Made by a program: the position numbers and the translations under genes. Below the pieces are notes generated by a model. The model was not told where the DNA came from. It did no database searches and saw nothing but the letters and a program-made list of their open reading frames with translations. A stretch of 43,754 bases of DNA from Alcaligenaceae bacterium (GTDB lineage: Bacteria; Pseudomonadota; Gammaproteobacteria; Burkholderiales; Burkholderiaceae_B), in contig CANCRX010000021.1 in assembly GCA_947380655.1 (NCBI GenBank), positions 1 to 43,754 of the forward strand, in the 5' to 3' direction. This document shows positions 25,240 through 33,575 of the stretch, in pieces. Position 1 is the stretch's first letter. Each line of letters begins with the position of its first letter.

Positions 25240-26589
25240 ATGTTTGAAAAAATACTGATCGCCAATCGTGGCGAAATTGCTCTGCGTATTCAGCGAGCAT
25301 GTCGTGAAATGGGTATTAAAACCGTTGTTGTGCATTCCGAGGCCGATCGTGACGCCAAATATGTACGACTGGCCGATGAGTCGGTGTGTATCGGCCCTGC
25401 AGCATCACGTGACAGCTATTTAAATATGCCCGCGATCATCGCGGCGGCCGAAGTCACCGATGCGGAAGCCATCCATCCAGGTTACGGTTTTCTCTCCGAA
25501 AACGCTGATTTTGCTGATCGCGTTGAGAAAAGTGGCTTTGTGTTTATCGGACCCCGGGCAGAGTCTATCCGCCTGATGGGCGATAAGGTCAGCGCCAAGC
25601 GGGCCATGATTGAAGCGGGTGTGCCCGTTGTGCCAGGCTCAGAGGGAGCCTTGCCTCCTGATCCTGCAGAAATCCTGCGTATCGCAAGCGCCGTTGGTTA
25701 TCCCGTCATCATTAAAGCAGCTGGGGGCGGTGGTGGTCGCGGCATGCGTGTCGTGCATACCGAAGCTGCGCTGCTCAATGCTGTCACGATGACTAAAGCA
25801 GAGGCAGGTGCTGCATTTAATAATCCCGAGGTATACCTCGAAAAATTTCTCGAAAATCCACGCCATATCGAAATTCAGGTGCTGGCCGATGGCGAGCGCA
25901 ATGCCGTATGGCTCGGTGAGCGTGACTGCTCGATGCAGCGTCGACATCAGAAAGTGATCGAAGAAGCACCCGCTCCCGGTATTGCCCGTAAGTTAATTGA
26001 ACGTATCGGCGAGCGTTGCGCCGAGGCATGTCGCAAAATCGGTTACCGCGGCGCAGGTACGTTTGAATTTCTTTTTGAAAACGGCGAATTCTATTTCATT
26101 GAAATGAATACCCGTATCCAGGTTGAACATCCGGTAACCGAGTTGATTACTGGCATTGATCTGGTGCAACAGCAAATTCGTGTGGCTGCGGGTGAGAAAT
26201 TCACTTTGCGTCAGAAAGATATCGTATTCAAAGGGCACGCCCTTGAGTGTCGGATTAATGCTGAGGATCCATTTACCTTCGTGCCAAGTCCGGGGCGCAT
26301 TACGAACCTCCATACACCTGGCGGCCCGGGCGTACGGATTGATTCACACGTGTTCAATGGTTATTTTGTCCCGCCCTATTACGATTCAATGATTGCCAAG
26401 GTCATTACCTATGGCGAGACCCGTGATCAGGCGCTTGCGCGCATGTCGATCGCGTTGTCGGAAATGGTGGTTGAGGGGATTAAAACCAATATTGCCTTGC
26501 ATCGTGAGTTGATGGTCGATGCTAAGTTCGCTGAAGGCGGCACCAGTATTCATTATCTCGAACATAAACTGGCTGCGCGTCCTTCCTGA
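25240..26589 (+). CDS. accC: Acetyl-CoA carboxylase biotin carboxylase subunit
   Basis: A 449-residue ATP-grasp enzyme that carboxylates BCCP-biotin. Visible landmarks are the N-terminal FEKILIANRGEIALRI, HPGYGFLSENADFA, the glycine-rich ATP loop AAGGGGGRGMRVV, ERDCSMQRRHQKVIEEAPAP and FIEMNTRIQVEHPVTE with the bicarbonate/biotin arginine. Length and both ends match the family. It starts one base after the accB stop and is followed 52 bp later by prmA. Confidence 0.97.
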   Translation: MFEKILIANRGEIALRIQRACREMGIKTVVVHSEADRDAKYVRLADESVCIGPAASRDSYLNMPAIIAAAEVTDAEAIHPGYGFLSENADFADRVEKSGFVFIGPRAESIRLMGDKVSAKRAMIEAGVPVVPGSEGALPPDPAEILRIASAVGYPVIIKAAGGGGGRGMRVVHTEAALLNAVTMTKAEAGAAFNNPEVYLEKFLENPRHIEIQVLADGERNAVWLGERDCSMQRRHQKVIEEAPAPGIARKLIERIGERCAEACRKIGYRGAGTFEFLFENGEFYFIEMNTRIQVEHPVTELITGIDLVQQQIRVAAGEKFTLRQKDIVFKGHALECRINAEDPFTFVPSPGRITNLHTPGGPGVRIDSHVFNGYFVPPYYDSMIAKVITYGETRDQALARMSIALSEMVVEGIKTNIALHRELMVDAKFAEGGTSIHYLEHKLAARPS

Positions 26590-26641
26590 TCAGGGTGGCA
26601 GTCTTACCGGGCCGATGGTGGCCCGGGTATCGGAAATTTAC

Positions 26642-27544
26642 ATGCGTGAATTGGTTTTACTTTGTCCAGGTGGGTTAGCTGAGTCGCTCTCAGACGCGCT
26701 GCTTGATGCGGGTGCGTTATCGGTCTCTGTTGAGGATGCCGATCTGGACACGGACGCTGAGCAACCCCTGTTTGGCGAACCAGGCAGCGAGCCCAACACG
26801 CAAGCCTGGACACGCAATCATCTGGTGGTCTTGCTCGCCGATGGGACTGATCCTGAGCAGTTACTTGCCGCAGCATTGCAGGATTTTGAGTCTGTTCCCG
26901 AACTGCCCAGACATTTGCGTGATGTACCCGATGCGGATTGGGTACGCTTGACGCAATCTCAGTTTGGACCGATCGCGGTAGGCGAAAGAATACTGATTAT
27001 TCCAAGTTGGCATGCGGATCAAATGCCCGTCTCGCCGCAACCGGATCGTATCGCTATTCAACTCGATCCGGGCCTGGCTTTTGGCACGGGGAGTCATCCC
27101 ACCACGCACTTGTGCCTCGAATGGCTTGCCGACTGTTTGCCCGCACAATCAACCGTACTCGATTACGGTTGTGGTTCTGGCATTCTGGCCATTGCTGCAT
27201 CAATGTTTGGTGCCTCACATGTTGTGGGTGTTGATATCGATGAACAAGCGGTGCAATCTACCCGCGATAATGCCTCGGCTAATCGGGTTGAGGTCGAATC
27301 GATGTTGCCCGATGGCTTAAAAGACGGACTGTTTGACGTGGTGGTGGCCAATATTCTTTCCAACCCACTCAAAGTACTCGCCCCAATGCTTGCGGGTCGT
27401 GTACGGTCTGGCGGTCAGTTGATCTTGTCCGGTGTGCTGGAGCGGCAGGCTGAAGAAGTTGCCGCGGCGTATGCACAGTGGTTGCCTATGTCTGTATGGC
27501 AGTCCCGGGATGGCTGGGTGTGCCTGGCAGGCACCAAGCCTTAA
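26642..27544 (+). CDS. prmA: Ribosomal protein L11 methyltransferase
   Basis: A 300-residue SAM-dependent methyltransferase that trimethylates ribosomal protein L11. The linker segment LDPGLAFGTGSHPTT (about 141-155), SAM motif I LDYGCGSGILAIAA and the NILSNPLKVLAP motif are all characteristic of PrmA. ATG 26642 is chosen because it gives the family's N-terminal recognition domain (MRELVLLCPG); the frame is open further back into accC without similarity. Location directly after accBC is conserved in many proteobacteria. Confidence 0.95.
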   Translation: MRELVLLCPGGLAESLSDALLDAGALSVSVEDADLDTDAEQPLFGEPGSEPNTQAWTRNHLVVLLADGTDPEQLLAAALQDFESVPELPRHLRDVPDADWVRLTQSQFGPIAVGERILIIPSWHADQMPVSPQPDRIAIQLDPGLAFGTGSHPTTHLCLEWLADCLPAQSTVLDYGCGSGILAIAASMFGASHVVGVDIDEQAVQSTRDNASANRVEVESMLPDGLKDGLFDVVVANILSNPLKVLAPMLAGRVRSGGQLILSGVLERQAEEVAAAYAQWLPMSVWQSRDGWVCLAGTKP

Positions 27545-27554
27545 GGCATAGACG

Positions 27555-28541
27555 ATGAGTCTGGTCACGCGTTGCCCAAAATGTCAGAATGATTTTCTGG
27601 CGTCGCTCGATCAGTTGCGCATGCACGAGGGGCTTGTTCGCTGTGGTACGTGCTCGAATATTTTTGACGCCTATGCACATCTGGAAAGCGAGTTGCCGAC
27701 ACTAACGCGTCGGGCAAAGGAAGAGCCGCCGCAGACCAGTTCGCCTCCAGGCGAGCAATCAGCGTATGCGCCGGCGCATAACCCTGCCTATGAGCCGGCG
27801 TTTGAACCAGCGTTTGAGCCCGTCAGGGGATTATCCGAGACCGTCATTCGTGATTATCTTGCTGATGCGCCTGAACCTGCGGTGTTAAGACACCGAACCC
27901 CTTCACCGACAGAAACCAGTTCGTCTGTGCAGCAAGGCTTGCGAGAGCCTGCCTTGTCTATTCGAGCAGAGCCACGCATCAACCGTGACAACGCAGATAG
28001 CTTCGGGCGCAGCCAGCCGGATTTTTTGCTTGAGTCTGAGGGGCATAGCGTATTGACCCGGACACTCTGGATGATAGCCAGTGTTTTAGCGGTTTTGGTG
28101 CTGCTGGGCCAGGCAGTTTTCATCTACCGTAACGATATTGCGACACGCTTGCCGTTTGTACAGCCAGTATTGAATGCTTTGTGCGCAAAATTAAGTTGTG
28201 ATGTCAGTTTGTCCCGTCATCTCGATCGTATCTATATCGAAGGATCCTCCCTGCAGCTGTCAGGAAGTGTCGGGCAAGAAGGCCAACCGGTCGAATTTGC
28301 GCTGCGTCTGACAATGCGCAATCGCTATGATAAAAACCAGCCTTGGCCACACTTAAGCCTGGAGCTCAAAGACGCTTCTGGCACCACCGTTGTGCGCAAG
28401 ACCATTGCTCCCTATCAGTACCTGCCCTCCACACTGATCGACCAGCCATTCGCGGCAGGTCAGGAAGTCAATTTATTGATTCCTGTTTCGGTCAATGGCT
28501 TACATATTAATGGTTTCCAACTCGATAAATTTTTTCCTTGA
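27555..28541 (+). CDS. Zinc-ribbon DUF3426 family membrane protein
   Basis: A 328-residue protein with an N-terminal MJ0042-type zinc ribbon (CPKC, Cys7/Cys10, and CGTC, Cys30/Cys33). It is followed by a low-complexity linker with a short repeat (AYEPAFEPAFEP), one transmembrane helix (LWMIASVLAVLVLLGQAVFIY, about residues 171-191) and a C-terminal DUF3426 domain (VEFALRLTMRNRYDKNQPWP, later PSTLIDQPFAAGQEV). The zinc ribbon is cytoplasmic and the DUF3426 part probably periplasmic. Function is unknown. It begins 10 bp after prmA, a pairing common in betaproteobacteria. Confidence 0.88.
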   Translation: MSLVTRCPKCQNDFLASLDQLRMHEGLVRCGTCSNIFDAYAHLESELPTLTRRAKEEPPQTSSPPGEQSAYAPAHNPAYEPAFEPAFEPVRGLSETVIRDYLADAPEPAVLRHRTPSPTETSSSVQQGLREPALSIRAEPRINRDNADSFGRSQPDFLLESEGHSVLTRTLWMIASVLAVLVLLGQAVFIYRNDIATRLPFVQPVLNALCAKLSCDVSLSRHLDRIYIEGSSLQLSGSVGQEGQPVEFALRLTMRNRYDKNQPWPHLSLELKDASGTTVVRKTIAPYQYLPSTLIDQPFAAGQEVNLLIPVSVNGLHINGFQLDKFFP

Positions 28542-28550
28542 GGCAAGAGC

Positions 28551-29492
28551 ATGAGCGCTCCCGTTTTGATTTGTGGTTCCGTTGCTTTTGATACGATCGC
28601 TGTTTTTGAAGGTCGATTCAAAGACCATATTCTCGCTGATCGCATCCATGCGCTGAGCGTATCGTTTTTCGTACCGACTATGCGACGCGAGTTTGGTGGG
28701 TGTGCGGGCAATATTGCCTACAACCTGAATTTGCTGGGTGGTCAGGCCATCCCGGTTGCGACGGTAGGTGATGATGCCGCCGACTATCTCAAGCGCTTTG
28801 AGCAATTAGGTATCAACACCAGCAAGATCCGCAGTGTGCCTGGAACGTTAACCGCTCAATGTTTTATCACGACGGATCTTGATGATAATCAAATTGCATC
28901 TTTTCATCCTGGCGCGATGGAGCAATCCGCAGATAACGATTTAACAGGCCAGCAGGCTGCCTGGGCCATCGTGGCGCCTGATGCAAAGGCTGGCATGATC
29001 GCTCACGCCAAACGCCTGCATGCGCAGGGCACGCCCTTCATATTCGATCTGGGTCAGGCCATGCCCTTATTTGATGGCGACGATATCAAAGAGATGATTA
29101 GTTTGGCGCAGGTCCTTTGTGTCAACGATTACGAAGCAAGCGTTGTTGAGCAGCGCACAGGCAAAACGATCGAGCAATTAGCCGCTGGTTTGCAAGCGGT
29201 CATTGTGACCCGCGGCGGTGAGGGTGCGACGCTTTATACCGCAGGACGTACTGAGCATATCGATTCTGTTATTCCGGCTGCAGTGATCGATCCTACCGGC
29301 TGCGGTGATGCGCATCGGGCAGGTTTGCTTTATGGATTGACCTTAGGCTGGTCATGGAGTGATGCCTGTAAGTTAGGTAATCTGATGGGATCACTGAAGA
29401 TCGCTTCGCGCGGACCACAAAATCATGTGCCAACCCGTGCCGAGATCAGCGCCCATTTGCATGCCCAGTTTGGCCTGCATCTGCCTGGTTGA
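28551..29492 (+). CDS. PfkB-family carbohydrate/nucleoside kinase
   Basis: A 313-residue ribokinase-fold kinase. The first PfkB signature is in FGGCAGNIAYNLNLLGG (residues 48-64) and the second is DPTGCGDAHRAGLLYGL, with the catalytic base Asp253. The overall layout, including the N-terminal ICGSVAFDTIAVFEGRF, resembles the bacterial adenosine-kinase-like branch, but the sugar or nucleoside substrate is not certain. It starts 9 bp after the DUF3426 gene and overlaps the next gene by 4 bp. Confidence 0.88.
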   Translation: MSAPVLICGSVAFDTIAVFEGRFKDHILADRIHALSVSFFVPTMRREFGGCAGNIAYNLNLLGGQAIPVATVGDDAADYLKRFEQLGINTSKIRSVPGTLTAQCFITTDLDDNQIASFHPGAMEQSADNDLTGQQAAWAIVAPDAKAGMIAHAKRLHAQGTPFIFDLGQAMPLFDGDDIKEMISLAQVLCVNDYEASVVEQRTGKTIEQLAAGLQAVIVTRGGEGATLYTAGRTEHIDSVIPAAVIDPTGCGDAHRAGLLYGLTLGWSWSDACKLGNLMGSLKIASRGPQNHVPTRAEISAHLHAQFGLHLPG

Positions 29493-29935
29493 TTACCTTG
29501 AGATACTTACTCTGTCTGGGAACGATTGCAACAAGCGTTGCAATCATTTCCGGCTGTACGAGCTCTTCAGATAAAACCTTCACAGCCTCTTCTCCTCAGG
29601 TTCAAACAACTCAGACTCAGTCAGCGCAGAGCGCGAAAGAGGGTGTGGTGATCAAAGTACGCGATATCAGTCTTCGTGAGGATCGTATCGCTTTAGTCGC
29701 CCGCCCCGAAACGCAGGGACGTTCACTCGCGCAAGTCGGTGGGGCCGTTCTGGGCGCGATCACAGATGAATCAACCGATGATCATGTTGTGCAGGCGGAT
29801 GCTCAGGAAATTACGATTCGTTTTGAGAGCGGGGTCATCAGAGTGGTGACCCAGGCCAAGACTGAAAACATACAGTTGAATCAGCCTGTCAAGGTTATTG
29901 ATAGCGCACAAAGCACGCGCGTCGTGCCACGTTAA
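29489..29935 (+). CDS. Small predicted lipoprotein
   Basis: About 148 residues with a lipoprotein signal: hydrophobic MITLRYLLCLGTIATSVAII, then the lipobox ISGC with Cys23 as the acylation site. The mature part is a glutamine/serine/threonine-rich spacer followed by a compact domain containing GRSLAQVGGAVLGAI, resembling the outer-membrane Pcp/SlyB-type glycine-containing lipoproteins. The start is a TTG overlapping the kinase stop (TTGA); a second TTG at 29498 gives a cleaner signal peptide (MRYLLCL). Function is unknown. Confidence 0.72.
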   Translation: MITLRYLLCLGTIATSVAIISGCTSSSDKTFTASSPQVQTTQTQSAQSAKEGVVIKVRDISLREDRIALVARPETQGRSLAQVGGAVLGAITDESTDDHVVQADAQEITIRFESGVIRVVTQAKTENIQLNQPVKVIDSAQSTRVVPR

Positions 29936-29959
29936 GGCACGGATCGCGCGTACGCGATC
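29923..29959. terminator. Two adjacent hairpins between convergent genes
   Basis: CGTGCC (29923-29928) can pair with GGCACG (29936-29941). Immediately after it, GATCGCG (29942-29948) pairs with CGCGATC (29953-29959) over a CGTA loop. They lie at the stop of the lipoprotein gene and downstream of the convergent mscS-type gene. Neither is followed by a long T-tract, so intrinsic termination is plausible but unproven. Confidence 0.35.
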
Positions 29960-29977
29960 GCTATTCGCTTTGTGCCA

Positions 29978-32392
29978 TCACGCTTTCGTATCAGATGCCA
30001 TTCTGACCTCAATGGAGGCGCTCTTAGCGAACTGCATGGTGCGTTGCGGGTAGGGCAGCTCGATTCCCGCAGCGTTGAATGCCTCAAGGATTTGAAGACG
30101 TAAGTCACTCAGAACCTGAAGAACGTTCAGGCCGGTTTCGACCGTCATCCAGCACTGTAAATTAAACAGTAAGCCATTATCACCAAAATCCTCCAGCGTC
30201 ACGAGTGGGGAAGGTGTGCGAATCACACTTGGATGCGCATTGCTGAGCGCGAGCAGGATATCCTGCACTTGCTTCACATCAGAGTTGTAGCCAACGGTAA
30301 TTTTGATATCTTTGCGCACGTTCGGTGTGGAGTAGGTCCAGTTCACCAGCTTATGTTCCACCAGCGCACTATTTGGAATTAAGGTGTCAGTGCCTTGAGA
30401 GCCGTGTATGGTCGAAAAACGAATGCCGATCGATGTCACGGTGCCTGTTACACCATCGACCTCGACCAAATCGCCAATACGTATTGGTTTTTCAATCAGC
30501 AGCATCACTCCGCTGATCAGGTTTTTAAGCAGGTTTTGTGTGCCGAAACCCACGCCAATCGCCAGCGCCCCGCCAAAAAAAGCAAAGGCACTGAGCGGGA
30601 TTTCAACCAGGTTAAAGGCAGTAACAATCAGTGTGATGCCTGCAATAATCGCCATCCAGCGACCGAGGACGACGGATTTACTGACTCCCAGATTTCCTTT
30701 GCTCACAGCTAACTGCAATGTGCGACGGATGATGCGGGTAATCACCATGAAACCAACGATCAGGATGGTGAGCGCCCCCGCGCTTTTACCAATTGTCACG
30801 CTCCGTTTGATCTTGACTTCGCGGCCGTCGACCAGCATGACATCATCAATCGCGATGATTTCATAATTCCAGATGCCTTTTCCGATGGACCAGGCAGTAT
30901 TTTTGAAGGTGTTCAGTATCTGACCAAAGCTGCGACGTGATTCGCGACTCGTAATTTCATCGTCCGTGATTTGTAACATCTGCCTGACGCGCCCGACTTC
31001 AGCATAAATCTCTCGCGTGTTGTCGATTTCCTCTTCGACAGGTTTCATCAGGTTTTTAAAATATGTCCGCTCTGAGGGATCTTTTGCCGTTTTGAGTTGT
31101 TCGCCGAGTTCAAAATACGACTGGGATTGTTCGGCAATGATCTGTGTCAGATACTCTAAACCTTGATCCAGTCGGCGAATCAGGTTGAGTTGCTTGGTTT
31201 TGATGTCGTTGAAATCAATGTCTTGCTTGTCAGAGGAGTAGATCGCATGGCGTAAGGTCCACATTTCAATGAGGATCGAATTGAGTTCTATCAGCGCCTG
31301 ATATTTTTCACGTTCTATCCGTGCAGCCTGCGCAAGGCTATCTGCCATGCGCCAGTCCTGTTTTGCCTGGGTAATGGCCTCGGGCGGCGTGTTAGGTGTT
31401 CGCTCAAGCTGGTCTATTTTTGTCCTGGCAGAGGATGCCTGATCCAGTGTCCGGTTGATTTTGATGCTGGATTGCTGTTCTTTTGCACGCAAGCCTGTGA
31501 TTTTGTTTTCAAGCTCCGTCAGGGTTTTTTTCAGGTCCTCATCTGAATAAATAAATTGGTTGTCATAAAAGGCCCAGGTTTTATTCAACGTCGCGAGTTT
31601 CATTGCCGCGATAAGCCGCTGTGTCGTCAGAGCATCCTTGTCCAGTAAGGCATTGGATAGCAAGAGGCTGCTGACTTCCACGCGGTATTTAGCTGCTTCA
31701 GCACTGAGCACTGCATTCGCACCGCCAGGCGCTGCAATGACGTTAGTGCGTCCGCTTGCCTGTCTCAGGTCCACCTCAGCTTTCGCGCGCTCCTTGCGAC
31801 GATCCTGTACCTCTTGTTCAAGAATAGTGAGTCGCTGATCCAGATGATGCGTTTGAAACTGTGCCTGCATGATTGCAAACCGTAATTCGTCTGCAACTTT
31901 GATTTGCCAGGGAGGGGCGCCAGGAGGTGGCGCCCAGGCGTCTTTTTCTTTCTGTGTGAGTGCGAGCTTATCGTTCAGGCGGCGCATATCCTTGAGCGTA
32001 TCGACGCTTTGAGAGTATCCGTCATACTGCGTTTGAAAAAACTTTTGACGTTCGAGCGCAACCTGACTAAGTGCCGTATCTGTGCTGCTGATCTCTTTTA
32101 TTTCATTCTGCGTTTTAACAAGATTGGCAAGCGCCAGATCCCGTTGTTTTTCCATATCCGCCTGATACTTATCGATTGCGGCGCTTTTATCTTCATGCGA
32201 CTGGGAAGCTGAAAAGCTTATCTCACTCGAAACTGGGGCAGTTGCGGGTGCAGTTTGTTGCGTCAGAACGGTTGAAAGCGGGGACTTTGGTATGCCCTGA
32301 GATTGCGCCATCCCGCTACTGAGCAGGAGCGCGCTGACGGTCATGAATAAGGCATATTGCAAGAAACGTGTGACGGTTGCCATGAAGGTCAT
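29978..32392 (-). CDS. Large MscS-family mechanosensitive channel protein
   Basis: An 804-residue protein: signal peptide (about residues 1-30, ending SGMAQS), then some 480 residues of charged, coiled-coil-rich periplasmic sequence. After that come membrane helices including GKSAGALTILIVGFMVITRII and GRWMAIIAGITLIVTAFNL, the pore helix FAFFGGALAIGVGFGTQNLLKNLISG, and the beta domain EKPIRIGDLVEVDGVTGTVTSIGIRFSTI with IPNS. The C-terminal alpha/beta part ends in LPYPQRTM. The layout recalls MscK/YnaI-type channels with an extended periplasmic domain, releasing solutes on osmotic downshock. The start overlaps the YggT gene stop (ATGA); ATG 32383 is an alternative. Confidence 0.9.
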   Translation of the reverse strand: MTFMATVTRFLQYALFMTVSALLLSSGMAQSQGIPKSPLSTVLTQQTAPATAPVSSEISFSASQSHEDKSAAIDKYQADMEKQRDLALANLVKTQNEIKEISSTDTALSQVALERQKFFQTQYDGYSQSVDTLKDMRRLNDKLALTQKEKDAWAPPPGAPPWQIKVADELRFAIMQAQFQTHHLDQRLTILEQEVQDRRKERAKAEVDLRQASGRTNVIAAPGGANAVLSAEAAKYRVEVSSLLLSNALLDKDALTTQRLIAAMKLATLNKTWAFYDNQFIYSDEDLKKTLTELENKITGLRAKEQQSSIKINRTLDQASSARTKIDQLERTPNTPPEAITQAKQDWRMADSLAQAARIEREKYQALIELNSILIEMWTLRHAIYSSDKQDIDFNDIKTKQLNLIRRLDQGLEYLTQIIAEQSQSYFELGEQLKTAKDPSERTYFKNLMKPVEEEIDNTREIYAEVGRVRQMLQITDDEITSRESRRSFGQILNTFKNTAWSIGKGIWNYEIIAIDDVMLVDGREVKIKRSVTIGKSAGALTILIVGFMVITRIIRRTLQLAVSKGNLGVSKSVVLGRWMAIIAGITLIVTAFNLVEIPLSAFAFFGGALAIGVGFGTQNLLKNLISGVMLLIEKPIRIGDLVEVDGVTGTVTSIGIRFSTIHGSQGTDTLIPNSALVEHKLVNWTYSTPNVRKDIKITVGYNSDVKQVQDILLALSNAHPSVIRTPSPLVTLEDFGDNGLLFNLQCWMTVETGLNVLQVLSDLRLQILEAFNAAGIELPYPQRTMQFAKSASIEVRMASDTKA

Positions 32393-32952
32393 ACACCCAG
32401 CAATGTGTAGCTAATGCGGTTGAGCACCATCATGGCAATCTGCGCGAGGATGAGCAGAGCGATCGGCGAGAGATCGATCGCACCGAAATTTGGCATGATG
32501 CGTCGAATAGGAAGTAGTAGTGGCTCCGTTAAGATACGCAACACTGGCATGATGGTTGCCATTGGATTGACCCAGGACAACACAGCCTGAATCAGCGTCA
32601 TCCAGACAATCAGGCTGAGGGACCAGCGAGCGACAGCGATGAGCGCTGCCAACAGCATTGCAGGCAATAAGGCGGGTGGAGGCAGCGTACCCGTTGATAC
32701 CACCCACATCAGCAGCAGATAAGCGATTGCGATCAATAGCGCAGCAATCAGACTGGCCCAGTCGAAAGATTTTGATGCAGGAAGTACTTTACGCATTGGC
32801 GTAACAAGCCAATTAGTCGCTTGATTGATCGCCTGTGCCATTGGATTGAATGGGTGCAGCCTGACGGCAAAAATCCAGGCGCGGGCTAAAAGCAGTGCGC
32901 CGAAAAGTGATGAGCCAATTTCAAGCAGGAAACGTAGGATTTCGCTAAGCAT
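32389..32952 (-). CDS. YggT family membrane protein
   Basis: A 187-residue integral membrane protein with two YGGT repeats. The first, near residues 10-75, includes PMAQAINQATNWLVTPMRKVLP; the second, near 110-180, includes SWVNPMATIMPVLRILTEPLLLPIRRIMPNFGAIDLSPI. The family has been linked to osmotic tolerance and cell-division-related functions, but the mechanism is unknown. A 4-bp overlap with the downstream mechanosensitive channel gene suggests a shared role in envelope or osmotic stress. Confidence 0.92.
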   Translation of the reverse strand: MLSEILRFLLEIGSSLFGALLLARAWIFAVRLHPFNPMAQAINQATNWLVTPMRKVLPASKSFDWASLIAALLIAIAYLLLMWVVSTGTLPPPALLPAMLLAALIAVARWSLSLIVWMTLIQAVLSWVNPMATIMPVLRILTEPLLLPIRRIMPNFGAIDLSPIALLILAQIAMMVLNRISYTLLGV

Positions 32953-33042
32953 GTGGACGGTATCTCCGAGGGCCAGACATGAGCACTCATTGTCGCATGT
33001 GAGGATGCGCGATGGAACCGCACTGCAACAACTTGAAATAAA

Positions 33043-33068
33043 AAACCGCCCGGCAAGCCGGGCGGTTT
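33043..33068 (-). terminator. Strong intrinsic terminator of the histone H1-like gene
   Basis: A perfect 12-bp stem, AAACCGCCCGGC / GCCGGGCGGTTT, with an AA loop. Read on the minus strand it is followed by TTTTTTATTT, giving a textbook rho-independent terminator. It lies 26 bases after the stop codon (33094-33096) of the alternative-frame histone tail and 148 bases after the zero-frame stop at 33216, which fits the longer product better. Confidence 0.88.
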
Positions 33069-33093
33069 AAGCGTGCGTCTTTAAACGATAAGT

Positions 33094-33218
33094 TTAAGGA
33101 CGGCCGCCCGTAGGAAATGGCCACGAAGCAGCTGGATTCAGGGCTGTTTTAGCCACTGGCGCTGCTGCGACTACGGGAGCGGCAGCTGCCGGTTTTTTGG
33201 CAGCGGCTTTTTTAACTA
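33094..33218 (-). other. Out-of-frame C-terminal tail of the histone H1-like gene after an A10 run
   Basis: On the minus strand the histone coding frame ends GCA, nine A, TAG. One base back, the frame reads on as IVKKAAAKKPAAAAPVVAAA, PVAKTALNPAASWPFPTGGRP, then TAA at 33094-33096. The first part continues the Lys/Ala composition of the gene, and the end matches the ALNPAAxWPFPTGxxP tail that I recall from H1-like proteins of Burkholderiales. The joined product would be 160 residues. The cause may be a homopolymer error, a real frameshift, -1 ribosomal frameshifting or transcriptional slippage on the A10 tract. Confidence 0.7.
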
Positions 33219-33575
33219 TTTTTTTTTTGCAGCAGGTTTAGCTGCTGGCTTAGCTGCGGCCTTTTTAGCTGCTGGCTTCTTAGCTGCAACTTTTTTGGCT
33301 GCTGGCTTCTTAGCTACAACTTTTTTAGCTGCTGGCTTTTTAGCTGCGGCCTTTTTAGCTGCTGGCTTCTTAGCTGCAACTTTTTTGGCTGCTGGCTTTT
33401 TAGCTGCAACTTTTTTGGCTGCTGGCTTCTTCGCTGCAACTTTCTTTGCTGCTGGCTTCTTAGCTACAACTTTCTTAGCTACAACTTTCTTTGCTGCTGC
33501 TGGCTTCTTAGCTGCAACTTTTTTAGCTGCTGGCTTTGCTGCTGCTTTCTTAACTGCTTTTTTGGCTGTTGCCAT
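33216..33575 (-). CDS. Histone H1-like Lys/Ala-repeat DNA-binding protein (zero-frame product)
   Basis: A 119-residue, highly basic protein made almost entirely of K, A, P and V, with about ten copies of a KKPAA/KKVAA module. It belongs to the bacterial H1-like proteins (BpH1 of Bordetella, AlgP-like), which bind DNA non-specifically and help compact the nucleoid. ATG 33575 is preceded by AAGGAG at eight bases, the best ribosome-binding site in this region; an upstream in-frame start at 33635 is unlikely. The zero frame stops at TAG (33216-33218) after an A10 run, while the next frame carries a plausible C-terminal tail, so the true product may be 160 residues. It stands alone between nrdB and the YggT gene. 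Confidence 0.9.
   Translation of the reverse strand: MATAKKAVKKAAAKPAAKKVAAKKPAAAKKVVAKKVVAKKPAAKKVAAKKPAAKKVAAKKPAAKKVAAKKPAAKKAAAKKPAAKKVVAKKPAAKKVAAKKPAAKKAAAKPAAKPAAKKK
33236..33560 (-). repeat. Tandem in-gene repeat array encoding KKxAAKKPAA modules
   Basis: The H1-like gene contains imperfect 30-bp tandem units (halves of 15 bp), each coding ten residues of the pattern KKVAAKKPAA, with VVA and AAA variants. Copies differ mainly at third positions (AAA/AAG, GCA/GCT). Such arrays expand and contract by recombination or slippage; size variation between strains is known for Bordetella BpH1. Confidence 0.85.

Noticed and set aside
26519..26641. Upstream extension of prmA into accC
   Set aside because: The extra residues have no similarity to PrmA; the family N-terminus begins at 26642.
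33241..33560. Repeat array that could be mistaken for CRISPR or intergenic tandem repeats
   Set aside because: The units are contiguous, have no unique spacers and keep a single reading frame with a good start and ribosome-binding site; they encode the H1-like protein.
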